Shown here piece after piece: positions 43,471-52,281 of a stretch of 64,000 bases of DNA; position 1 is the first letter of the stretch, and each line of letters begins with the position of its first letter. Source of the DNA: Gaiellasilicea sp963705515. Its GTDB lineage: Bacteria; Actinomycetota; Thermoleophilia; Gaiellales; Gaiellaceae. Made by a program: the position numbers and the translations under genes. Under the pieces are notes generated by a model. It was given only the letters and a program-made list of their open reading frames with translations, was not told the origin of the DNA and did not search any database. Where the stretch lies: assembly GCA_963705515.1 (NCBI GenBank), contig CAVPJV010000009.1, positions 682,001 to 746,000 on the forward strand, given 5' to 3'.

Positions 43471-44637
43471 ATGCTCATTCTCGCCCTCATCCTCGGTCTC
43501 CTCCTCGGCGCCATCGGCGTGTGGCTGTACGCATCGCAGCGGCTCGGTTCGGTCGAGCGCGAGCTCGCAGGCACTCGCGCCGAACTCGACGTCGAGCGCC
43601 GTTCGTTCGACGAGAAGGTCGTGACCGCGGTTCGCGCGGCCTCCGCCGACGCATATCAGGCCAACAGCTCGGCGTTTCTGGAGATTGCGGAGTCCAAGCT
43701 GACCGGCTACGTCAAGCCGCTGAAGGAGTCGCTCGAGAAGGTGGACGGCCAGGTGCGGACGCTCGAGCTTGCCCGGGAACGGGCCTACGGGGCGCTCGGC
43801 GAGCAGCTCTCAGCGCTGAGCGAGCGCACGGCGTCGCTCGCCACAGCTCTCCGCACGCCGCACGTGCGCGGCCGCTGGGGCGAAATCCAGCTCAAGCGCG
43901 TCGTCGAGCTTGCGGGGATGCTGCCCTACTGCGACTTCGACGAGCAGGTGACCGCGACCACCGACGACGGGAGGCTGCGTCCGGATCTGATCGTGCGCCT
44001 TCCCGGAGGGAAGGTGGTGATCGTCGACGCCAAGGTCCCGCTCGCGGCGTATCTCGATTCGATCGAGGCGACCGACGAAACGGAGCGCGCCGCGCACGTC
44101 GCGTCACACGCACGACAGGTGCGCGAGCACATGGCCAAGCTCAGCGCAAAGGGCTACTACAAGGAGTTCGGCGACACGCCGGACTACGTTGTCATGTTCC
44201 TCCCGGACGAGGGCTTCTTCCGCGCCGCGTGGGAGCAGGATCCGTCGCTCGTCGAGACCGGCGTCCGCTCACGCGTGCACGTTGCGTCCCCGACGACCCT
44301 GATCGTGTTGCTCCAGTCGATCGCGTACGGCTGGCAGCAGGAGAGCGTGGCCGAGGACGCCCGCGAGATCCAGAAGCTCGGGCGCGAGCTCTACGAGCGG
44401 TTCGGGATCGTTGGTGGGCATCTGAACAAGATTGGAACCAGCCTCAAGGGAGCGGTTGGGGCCTTCAACGAGACGGTCGGCTCGCTCGAGAAGCGACTGC
44501 TTCCGACGGCCCGTAAGCTCGACGAATACGTCGCGTCAGACAAGGAATTCCCGCAGCTGAACCCTGTGCTTGAGCAGCCACAGTCACTTCAGGCGCCGGA
44601 GTTGGGCGAGCAGCTGCGCGCGATCGACGCGGCCTAG
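43471..44637 (+). CDS. rmuC: DNA recombination protein RmuC
   Basis: 388 residues from ATG 43471: an N-terminal membrane helix (MLILALILGLLLGAIGVWLY), a coiled coil, and the RmuC nuclease-like domain with RGRWGEIQLKRVVELAGM, RLRPDLIVRLPGGKVVIVDAKVPLAAY (PD-D/E-x-K-like core) and VVMFLPDEGFFRAAW, SPTTLIVLLQSIAYGWQQE. RmuC is thought to limit recombination at inverted repeats. It ends before two hairpins. Confidence 0.93.
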   Translation: MLILALILGLLLGAIGVWLYASQRLGSVERELAGTRAELDVERRSFDEKVVTAVRAASADAYQANSSAFLEIAESKLTGYVKPLKESLEKVDGQVRTLELARERAYGALGEQLSALSERTASLATALRTPHVRGRWGEIQLKRVVELAGMLPYCDFDEQVTATTDDGRLRPDLIVRLPGGKVVIVDAKVPLAAYLDSIEATDETERAAHVASHARQVREHMAKLSAKGYYKEFGDTPDYVVMFLPDEGFFRAAWEQDPSLVETGVRSRVHVASPTTLIVLLQSIAYGWQQESVAEDAREIQKLGRELYERFGIVGGHLNKIGTSLKGAVGAFNETVGSLEKRLLPTARKLDEYVASDKEFPQLNPVLEQPQSLQAPELGEQLRAIDAA

Positions 44638-44671
44638 ATAGAGCAGCTTGGCGCCATCCGCATTTGATCTT

Positions 44672-44737
44672 GGGGCCGCTGGCGGCCCCCTTCAGGGATC
44701 TTTGCGCGATGCGCGTCCGCTCTTGCGGACGCGCATC
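44672..44737. terminator. Tandem hairpins between rmuC and the baeRF gene
   Basis: GGGGCCG-CTGG-CGGCCCC (about 44672-44689) is followed by a perfect 13-base stem GATGCGCGTCCGC / GCGGACGCGCATC (44708-44720 and 44725-44737) with loop TCTT. The second lies 5 bases from the convergent baeRF stop and can stop both transcripts. Confidence 0.8.
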
Positions 44738-44742
44738 CTGCG

Positions 44743-45885
44743 CTAGAAACGCAGGATCGCGCCGATCCCCTCGACGGGATCGAGATCCTGGCGTTCGACG
44801 GCAAGCAAGTCGCCGCCGTACGCGAGCGTCAGCCGGACCGCGAGATCGAGCCCGTCGTCGCGATGCTCCATCGTCGTCCCGTCGAGCGGGCAGGTGGCCG
44901 CGACCGCGGCGGCGCGGCCGCAGGCCGGACAGCGGTACGCGTCCCGCCGTACGCCCGCCTGATGGAGCAGCAGCTCCACCCGTCCGTCGGACGCGGCCTC
45001 GAGCGTGTCTGCCCAGCCGGCTGAGCCGAGCGCGATCTTGCCGACCTCCTCGCGCCAGCGCGCGACCGCGTCGTTCTCGAGCCCGGCGCGCCACTCGTCG
45101 ACGAACGGCTGCACGATCTCGCCGAGCTCGGCGTCGGATGCGTGCGCGTCCGCGCTCGTCCACCCGATCACGGCCTCCTCGAGCTCGGACGAGAGGACGT
45201 CCGCGAACTCGGCGCGCGTCTCGTCGCCCGCAACGACGATGATCCGGGGCCGGCCGAGCGCCCGGAAGACCCGCTCCAGCTCCTCCGCGACGGTCTTGTA
45301 GTGCTCGAGGTCGAGATTGCCGATGTGCCGCTGGTATCGGGCCTGTGACCAGCCCCCCTGGTCGTGCCGGCCCTGCGTCTCCTCGGTGCGGTCGGCGATC
45401 TGCTCGAAGCGGCCGCCGCGCAGGGCGAGGACGCGTCCGCGCTCCCGCCCGACGACGGCGACGACCGCGCCGTTGCCGCGGCCGACCAGCGGCACGAGCG
45501 GGCTGAGCAGGAAGTCGTCGGCTACCCTGGCCGCGTCGGCCACCTTCCACGGCAGCGCGAGCACGCTCCAGATGTTGTCGAGACCAGCTGCGAAGACCGC
45601 GAGCCCATGAGCGCCGTCGCGGTCGAACTCCTCGTCGAAGTACTGCGCGAGCCGCTCGAAGTCCGCTTTCAGCCCGGACTTGACCTCGTGAGCGAGATCG
45701 GGCCGTGTCGCACCGTGCGACTTTGCAGCCGAGTCGAGCATGGCGTGGACGCGCATCGCGGTCTCGCGCGTCGTGGGCGAGATCGTGGGATCGAGGTCGA
45801 CGTAGAGAGAGATCGCGCACCCGTTCTGAGCGCGGAAGCCGGCGAGCTCACGCAGGCCGTCGAGGCTGACCGTGGTTGTCGTCAT
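44743..45885 (-). CDS. Bacterial archaeo-eukaryotic release-factor-like (baeRF/Vms1-type) protein with zinc ribbon
   Basis: 380 residues. The N-terminal part ISLYVDLDP, the central GAVVAVVGRERGRVLALRGGRF and the loop QGGWSQARYQRHIGNL (GG-x-S-x-x-R-Y) match the eRF1-like/Vms1 tRNA-hydrolase module; a Rossmann-type third part RIIVVAGDETRAEFADVL follows. Near the end a zinc ribbon CPACG...CPLDG is present. Relatives cleave peptidyl-tRNA on stalled ribosomes, but the Gln of the GGQ in eRF1 is replaced by this loop. Ribosome rescue is an inference. Confidence 0.75.
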   Translation of the reverse strand: MTTTTVSLDGLRELAGFRAQNGCAISLYVDLDPTISPTTRETAMRVHAMLDSAAKSHGATRPDLAHEVKSGLKADFERLAQYFDEEFDRDGAHGLAVFAAGLDNIWSVLALPWKVADAARVADDFLLSPLVPLVGRGNGAVVAVVGRERGRVLALRGGRFEQIADRTEETQGRHDQGGWSQARYQRHIGNLDLEHYKTVAEELERVFRALGRPRIIVVAGDETRAEFADVLSSELEEAVIGWTSADAHASDAELGEIVQPFVDEWRAGLENDAVARWREEVGKIALGSAGWADTLEAASDGRVELLLHQAGVRRDAYRCPACGRAAAVAATCPLDGTTMEHRDDGLDLAVRLTLAYGGDLLAVERQDLDPVEGIGAILRF

Positions 45886-46005
45886 ATCGACCTTTCTGCC
45901 TGACGACCTCGGATTCTAAGCCTCAACGAGCGGAACATCTCGACCCTCCGACTCGTTCTCTATGGTGACGGGCACAACAGCCCGGATCGAACCAAGGAGC
46001 ATGCG

Positions 46006-46989
46006 TTGAACGACGTTCGTGACGTGATCATCATCGGCGGCGGCCCTGCCGGCTACACAGCCGCACTCTACGCCGCGCGCGCCAACCTGAGCCCGCTCGT
46101 GATCGAGGGGTTCAACTGGGGCGGACAGCTGATGATCACGAGTGAGGTCGAGAATTACCCGGGCTACCGCGACGGAGTGATGGGGCCGGAGATGATGGGC
46201 GAGTTCCGGGCTCAGGCAGCTCGCTTCGGCGCCGAGTTCGTCACTGACGACGTCACGCGCATCGACCTCTCCGAGCGCCCGTTCAAGATCTACGTCGGCG
46301 ACGAGGAGTACCTCAGCCAGACCGTGATCGTCGCCACGGGCGCGACGGCGCGCCAGCTCGGCCTCGAGTCGGAGCGCGCGCTGCACGGCCGCGGAGTCAC
46401 CTACTGCGCCACGTGCGACGCAGCCTTCTACCGCGACCGTGAGGTCGTTGTCGTCGGCGGCGGCGACTCGGCCATGGAAGAGGCGCTCTACCTGACCAAG
46501 TTCGCCTCCAAGGTCACGCTCGTCCACCGCCGAGACGAGTTCCGGGCGTCGCAGATCATGGTCGATCGCGTCAAGGCTCACGAGAAGATCGAGATCATGA
46601 CGCCGTTCGTCGTCGAGGAGGTGCTCGGCGCCGACAGCGGCAAGCTGACGGGCGTCCTGCTCCGGAACGTCGAGACCGGCGATTCGATCGAGTATCCGAC
46701 CGACGGCCTGTTTGTCGCGATCGGCCACGACCCGACGACGGCGCTCTTCGTCGACTGGCTCGACCACGATGAGAACGGCTATCTGATCACCAAGGGGAAG
46801 ACGACGGAGACGAACATCCCGGGCGTCTTCGCCGCGGGCGACGTCCAGGATCACATCTACCGGCAGGCGATCACCGCGGCCGGATCCGGTTGTGCCGCCG
46901 CGCTCGACTCGGAGCGCTTCCTCGCCGAGGCGGAGAGGCATCCGGAGGCGGCGCTGACGGCGCCGCGCGAGCACGGCCAGCCGGCGTAG
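46006..46989 (+). CDS. trxB: Thioredoxin-disulfide reductase
   Basis: 327 residues. GGGPAGYTAAL (FAD loop, about 11), active site C134-A-T-C137 in TYCATCDAAFY, second GGGDSAMEEAL (NADPH loop) with the downstream HRRDEFRAS that prefers NADPH, and a C-terminal GVFAAGDVQDHIYRQAITAAGSGC (FAD). The start is TTG 46006, 6 bases after AAGGAG; the ATG nearby hits a stop. It reduces thioredoxin with NADPH. A PAS/zinc-ribbon gene starts 5 bases after its stop. Confidence 0.93.
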   Translation: MNDVRDVIIIGGGPAGYTAALYAARANLSPLVIEGFNWGGQLMITSEVENYPGYRDGVMGPEMMGEFRAQAARFGAEFVTDDVTRIDLSERPFKIYVGDEEYLSQTVIVATGATARQLGLESERALHGRGVTYCATCDAAFYRDREVVVVGGGDSAMEEALYLTKFASKVTLVHRRDEFRASQIMVDRVKAHEKIEIMTPFVVEEVLGADSGKLTGVLLRNVETGDSIEYPTDGLFVAIGHDPTTALFVDWLDHDENGYLITKGKTTETNIPGVFAAGDVQDHIYRQAITAAGSGCAAALDSERFLAEAERHPEAALTAPREHGQPA

Positions 46990-46994
46990 GCCCA

Positions 46995-47441
46995 GTGCCG
47001 TTCTTCATCTGCCCGAACTGCAAGAACCGCTCGATTGACAACGACGGCCGCCAGGGGCTCCTACGCCAAGCGGTCTCGTGCGAGCGGTGCGGCTTCGGCT
47101 TCCTCTTCGAGATCCTCGACGACTACTACCCGCCGCCGACCGCCGGGCTCGTCGCGTGTGACCGTGACGGCCGCATCCTCGCCGCCGGTCGCGGCGTCTT
47201 CGAGCTGACGGGCTACGGCGAGCAGGAGCTGATGGGCAAGGACGTGGTCGACGCGTTCGGGCTGGAGGGCTTCGAGGCCGGCAAGAGCCCGATCGCGTTC
47301 GCGCTGGAGTGGGGCGTCCGGCGCATGGGCGAGCACCTCGAGCTGCGCTCGCGGTCCGGCCAGGTCAAGCAGGTCACCGCAGACGTCTTTCCGGCGTATG
47401 ACGACGACGGCGGCGTCCTCGTCGCGCTGTCGTCGCGCTAG
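46995..47441 (+). CDS. Zinc-ribbon protein with PAS domain
   Basis: 148 residues from GTG 46995. Residues 6-35 hold a CPNC...CERC zinc ribbon (ICPNCKNRS, SCERCGFGF). The rest is a PAS domain: LVACDRDGRILAAGRGVFELTGYGEQELMGKDVVDAFG and a VKQVTADVFPAYDDDGGVLVALS strand pair. No kinase or output domain. It sits 5 bases after trxB, so it may sense the thiol redox state and act on a partner, a role inferred from position. Confidence 0.75.
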   Translation: MPFFICPNCKNRSIDNDGRQGLLRQAVSCERCGFGFLFEILDDYYPPPTAGLVACDRDGRILAAGRGVFELTGYGEQELMGKDVVDAFGLEGFEAGKSPIAFALEWGVRRMGEHLELRSRSGQVKQVTADVFPAYDDDGGVLVALSSR

Positions 47442-47467
47442 CTCGGGCACGCGGAGAACCAGCGAGG

Positions 47468-47491
47468 CCCCCCTTGGGGGAGCGGGCTCCC
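47468..47491. terminator. Possible hairpin between the PAS protein and endonuclease III genes
   Basis: CCCCCC-TT-GGGGGA and the overlapping GGGAGC-GG-GCTCCC (47478-47491) form alternative GC-rich hairpins in the gap between two convergent genes. Loops are short and no T run follows, so this is tentative. Confidence 0.4.
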
Positions 47492-47527
47492 ACTCCGAAC
47501 GCTAGCGGGGAACTCGTGTCGTGAGCG

Positions 47528-48223
47528 TCACGGCAGCTCGGCGACTTCGTCAATCTCGACGCGACTCGACGGACAGAGGTCGGCGAGGACGCAGTCCTCG
47601 CAGCGGGGCCTGCGAGCGTCGCAGACCCGACGGCCGTGCCAGATCAGGAGATGGGGAAACCGGCCCCAGTCGGCGCGCGGGACGAGCTTGACGAGGTCGC
47701 GCTCGATCTTGACGGGGTCCTCCTGGCGCGTCAGACCGAGTCGCTGCGAGAGCCGGCGCACATGGGTGTCGACGACGACGCCCTGCGGGTCGCCGAGCTC
47801 GGCTGCGACGACGTTCGCGGTCTTCCGCGCCACACCCGGCAGGCGCAGCAGCTCGTCGACGGTCCCCGGCACCTCGCCGTCGAACTCCTCCAGCAGCACT
47901 CGCATCGCGCCCTGGATCGACTTCGCCTTCTGGCGAAAGAAGCCGGTGGCGTAGACATCCTGCTCCAGTTCCTCCCGCGGCACGGCGAGGTAGTCCTCGG
48001 GGCGCCCGTACTTCTCGAACAGCGTCTTGGTGACGCGGTTGACGTTCACGTCCGTCGTCTGCGCCGACAGCATCACCGAGATCAGCAGCTCGACCGGGTT
48101 GCGGAACTCGAGCGCGATCTTCGCGTCCGAGTGCTCCGTCGCCAGCCGCTCGATGATCGGCCTGATCCGGTCGCGCCGCCGCCCCACCGCCCGACGCGCC
48201 TCGTGGACGAAGCTACGTGGCAA
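47528..48223 (-). CDS. nth: Endonuclease III
   Basis: 231 residues with the HhH-GPD repair fold: LISVMLSAQTTDVNVN, helix-hairpin-helix LPGVARKTANVV (catalytic Lys in the RKTA turn), the Asp of VVVDTHVRRLSQRLGL, and the iron-sulfur loop CDARRPRCEDCVLADLC (C-x6-C-x2-C-x5-C). It removes oxidised pyrimidines and nicks the abasic site. The start is a TTG inside the end of the phosphoesterase gene; internal GTG/TTG codons are alternatives. Confidence 0.95.
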   Translation of the reverse strand: MPRSFVHEARRAVGRRRDRIRPIIERLATEHSDAKIALEFRNPVELLISVMLSAQTTDVNVNRVTKTLFEKYGRPEDYLAVPREELEQDVYATGFFRQKAKSIQGAMRVLLEEFDGEVPGTVDELLRLPGVARKTANVVAAELGDPQGVVVDTHVRRLSQRLGLTRQEDPVKIERDLVKLVPRADWGRFPHLLIWHGRRVCDARRPRCEDCVLADLCPSSRVEIDEVAELP

Positions 48224-48902
48224 CGCTCTCGAAGTACGCCGACACCTCGTCCGGATCCTCCGGCTCGAGCAGCCAGCCGGCCATCTGCTCCGCGTTCGGG
48301 TATGTCGTCATTCTGATCGCTGCCACGGCAGCGTCGATCGCGTACGGCGTCGAGCGGAGCTCGATCTCTCCCCCGTCGAGCAGCGCCCAGAACGCACCCT
48401 GGCGTCCCTCGTAGGGCATGCCGACGCTGCCGGCGTTGACGAAGCGAATGCCGTCGACGACGCGCTCGAACTGGACGTGCGTGTGCCCGCCGACGACGAC
48501 CCGCTCCTCGACGCCCTCGAGCGCCGCGCGGAAGCGTTCGTCGGGCGAGACCTTGGTCAGGATCTCGTCGTCGTCGCGCGGCGAGCCGTGGCAGTAGAGG
48601 ACACCGTCGAGCGAGACCGACAACGGCAGCGTGCGGAGGAACTCGTGTGAGGGTTCGTCGAGCTGCGCCGAGAGCCACTCCCACGTGCCCGCGGGCGCCC
48701 GGGGCGACTCACGGTCGGCATTTCCGCGGATGAACGCCGCCTCGACCTCTCGGAGCCGGTCGAGACAGTCCTGCGGATACGGGCCGGCGATCACGTCGCC
48801 GCCGCTGACGATCCGGTCGACATCGAGCGACCGCACCTCGGCGAGCACCGCCTCGAGCGCCGGCAGGTTGCCGTGCACGTCGCAGAGAGCGGCGACGCGC
48901 AT
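48213..48902 (-). CDS. YfcE-like metallophosphoesterase
   Basis: 229 residues with the calcineurin-like metal motifs in order: DVHGN (D-x-H, with the first letter in LCDVHGN), GGDVIAGPYP (GD), RGNADRE (GN-x-D), CHGSPRDDD (H) and GGHTHVQFERV (GH-x-H). It probably hydrolyses a phosphodiester or nucleotide; the family includes cyclic-nucleotide and pyrophosphate enzymes. Ten bases overlap with nth downstream. Confidence 0.88.
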   Translation of the reverse strand: MRVAALCDVHGNLPALEAVLAEVRSLDVDRIVSGGDVIAGPYPQDCLDRLREVEAAFIRGNADRESPRAPAGTWEWLSAQLDEPSHEFLRTLPLSVSLDGVLYCHGSPRDDDEILTKVSPDERFRAALEGVEERVVVGGHTHVQFERVVDGIRFVNAGSVGMPYEGRQGAFWALLDGGEIELRSTPYAIDAAVAAIRMTTYPNAEQMAGWLLEPEDPDEVSAYFESVAT

Positions 48903-51900
48903 CTAGCCGGCAGCCGCCAGGACGGGTGGGCGGCTCGGACCACCGTGCAGGCGGGGCCCGGCGCAGACGACGTCGAGCGCAGGACAGCCCGCGCAGTTGA
49001 ACTCGCTCGGAGTCGGCACGAACTCGCCGGCGCGGATGCGGCCGATCGCCTCCGAGAGCTCGGCCTCGAGCTCGGGCAAATCGTTGCGCGTGAAGGCCTT
49101 CGAGACGACGGCGTCCGGCCGCTCGAGGAAGTGGTAGACGACCTCGACCTCGTCCACGCCGGCGCGGAAGCACGCGAGCGCGTAGACGAGCCGCTGCAGC
49201 CGGTAGTCCGCCTCGACGATCTCCTCGGGCGTCCCCTCGGCGAGGGAGTTCGTCTTGTAGTCGAGCACGAGCGCGCGCGAGCCCTCGACGTGGAGGACGT
49301 CGAGTCGCCCGTGCAGGAGCACGCCGTCGTGCTCGAACGCGAACGGGCGCTCGGGTCTGGCGCCCGACAGCGTGGCGATCCGCTGCGCCAGCTCGGAGCC
49401 GCAGTAGCTGTCCACGAACGCCGCGATCCGGGACAGCTCCTCGTCGGTCACCGCCGGGTACCAGGCGCGCACCTGGTCGACGTCCGGCGCCGCCGGCGCC
49501 GAGAGGTCGACGACCTCGAGCAGGCGGTGGACCGCGTCGCCGACCTCGGTCGCGACGAGTCCCGATCTGCCCGGCCACGGTGCCGTGCGCCCGCGCCTCC
49601 CGCATCCCCGCGACACGCTCCGCGTAGTAGCGATACGAGCAGCGCTCGAAGAGCGCGAGCGCGCTGTAGGAGAGGCGGCGCACGTCGTGCAGCGGCGGCT
49701 CCGGCAGCGCCTGGATCGGCGCGAGCGCGGGCGCGAGCGGCGGCAGCTTCGGCTCCGCCCCGGCCGCGAAGAGGGCCAGCTGGCCGGTTTCCTCGTCGAC
49801 GACCGCAGCCACGGGCTCCGGGACAGTGCGCTCGACCGGCGGGGGCGGCGTGAGGTCGACCCGCACGAGCACGCGCGCACCCTCCCGCTCCAGCTCGAGC
49901 GGGGTCTCTCCGGCTGCACCGAGCTCATCGGCGCAGTCGAGCCGACCCAGCACCCAGCCGATCGGCGTCCGCTCGTCGGCCTTCCGCTCCGGATCGATCG
50001 AACCACTGACGATCAGGCGGTCGATCGCGCGCGTCATCGCCACGTAGTAGAGCCGCAGCCGCTCCGCCTCGTCCTCGGCCGCGCGGGCCTCCTTGACGCT
50101 GTCGTAGCCGAGCACGCCGTGGCGGCGGCCGGTTGCGGGGTCGGCGACCCGGAAGCCGAAGCGGCCGTCGGCCAGGCAGAGGATCTCGTCGGCCGAGGGC
50201 GCGTTGCGGTCGCGGCCGGCGTCGGCCACTACGACGACCTTGAACTCCAGCCCCTTCGCGGCGTGGATCGTCAGCAGCCGGACGGCGTCGGCGCCCTCCT
50301 CCTCCGCGACCGCGTCCCGCTCCGCCGCGCCGACCGCCTCCTGCTCCTCGACAAAGCGGACGAAGCCTTCGACATCGGGGCCGCGCAGCTCCTCGTACGA
50401 GCGCGCGAGCCGCGCCAGCTTGCGCAGGTTTGCATAGCGCCGGCGCCCGTCCCACTGTGCGAGCACGGCGAGGTCGTAGTCGTGGTCGGCGACGACCCGC
50501 TCGCAGAGGCGCTCGAGCGAGAGCCGCGGCGCGGCCTCCGCGAGCCGGTCGTAGCGCTGCCTGAAGGCGCGGAGAAGCCGCGTGTCGTCGGGGTCGAGAT
50601 CAGGCGGCAGTGTGCGTTCGAGGCCGGTGAAGATCGGCCCCCGCGCATTGCGCCGGATCAGCATCAGCGCGTCGTTGGAGACGCCGACGAAGGGCGACGC
50701 GAGCACGCTGACGAGCGCCTCGTCGTCGTAGCGGTTCTGGAGCAGGCGCAGGTACGAGAGCAGGTCGACGACCTGCTGCTGGCCGAAGTAGCCGCGGCCG
50801 GTGGCGCGGTAGGTGGCAAGACCGGCGCTGCGCAGCTCCTCCTCGTACCACTCGGCGTCCGTCCCGGCCGCGAAGAGGAGGACGATCTCGCCCGCGGTCG
50901 CGGCGCCCGTGTCGACGAGCTCCTTGACCCGCCGCGCGACGTTCTTCGCCTCTGCGCGGCGCCAGTGGACGCCGGTGCCCGCGTACGCCGCCTTGTCGGT
51001 CACGAGCAGCTCGACGGGCGTGCCGAAGACCGGATCGGGGAACTCGCCGGACGCCGCGAGTGGCTGAAACTCCTCGCCGAACTCGGCCCCGAAGAGGTGA
51101 TTGACGACTGCGAGCACCTCCGGCCGCGAGCGGTAGTTGCGCGTCAGCGGCAGCAACGTCTGCGCCCCGGTGCGGCGCTCCCGGAAGACCTGCACGTCGG
51201 CGTGGCGGAAGCCGTAGATCGACTGGAACTCGTCGCCGACGAAGAACCGCTCCGTGTCGGGTCCCGTCAGCAGGTCGACCAGCTCGCACTGGAGCCGATT
51301 CGTGTCCTGGAACTCGTCGACCATGATCGAGCGGAACCGCAGCCGCTCCCGCTCGCGCAGGCTCTCGTCGTCGCGCAGCAGGTCACGGGCGTGCAGCTGA
51401 AGGTCCTCGAAGTCGAGCGCCGACTCGCGGTCCTTCGCCGCCGCGTACTGGGCCGCGAAGCCGTGCAGGAGCTGCTGCAGCAGGTCGCGATCCTGCAGCG
51501 CCAGCTCGTCGAGCGCCGCCTGCTCGACCGCCTTCCGCGCCTCCTCGTAGCTCGCCGCCCGCTCGCCGCGCGCCCGGAGGCCGCTGAGATCGAGCAGCCG
51601 CTCGGGGAGTGTCTCCGACTCCGCGAGCGCCACAGCCTGCGCCGCCGCCGTCCGCGCCGCGTCGGTCGCGTCCGAATCGGCCGCGAGAGCGCGCGCGACG
51701 TGGGCCAGCTCGTCGAGCTGAGCCTTGAGGTCCGCCCGCTCGCCCAGCTCGAGGTCGAGCTCCCTGCCGGCGGAGCGAAGGGTCTCGTACACGGTCGTCA
51801 GCATCCGCCGCAGGCCACCGGCGCCGTAGGTCGCCAGCAGCTGCAGCCTTTCGGGATCCTCACCGGCGCAGAACTCGTTCAGCGCCGCCTCGAACGCCTC

Positions 51901-52281
51901 GCCGCGGATCACGCGGCCCTGGCTGTCGTCGAGGATCCTGAAGCGCGGGTCGAGCCCGGCCGCGAACGGGTGGGACTTCAGCAGCCGCAGGCAGAAGCCG
52001 TGGATGGTCGAGATCCAGGCGCCGTCGAGCGAGCGGGCCAGGTCGTGGCGCTCGAGCTCGTGCAGGCGGGCGCGGATCCGGCCCTTGAGCTCGCCCGCTG
52101 CGCGCTCGGTGTAGGTGATCACGAGCATCGACTCGACGTCGATCCCGCGCTCGCAGACCGCCTCGACGAAGCGCTCGACGAGTACCGTCGTCTTGCCGGT
52201 GCCGGCGCCTGCCGAGACGAAGACCTGCCCCCGCGCCGCGATCGCCGCCGTCTGCTGCTCGTTGGGAGTCCGCGTCGTCAT
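48903..52281 (-). CDS. UvrD-type helicase-nuclease subunit (AddA-like), frameshifted near the C-terminus
   Basis: About 1126 residues. Helicase motifs: NEQQTAAI (Q), SAGAGTGKTTVLVERF (I), YTERAAGELKGRI (Ia), STIHGFCLRLL, MVDEFQDTNRLQ (II), FVGDEFQSIYGFRHAD (III), TRNYRSRPE (IV), LLTIHAAKGLEF (V) and YVAMTRAIDRL (VI). A shift near 49560 connects to a RecB-type nuclease with LVLDYKTN (D-x-K) and clustered cysteines: FERC before the shift and FNCAGCPALDVVC at the end, an iron-sulfur nuclease arrangement. Its ATG overlaps the AddB-like stop (ATGA). It should unwind and trim broken DNA for RecA. Confidence 0.88.
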
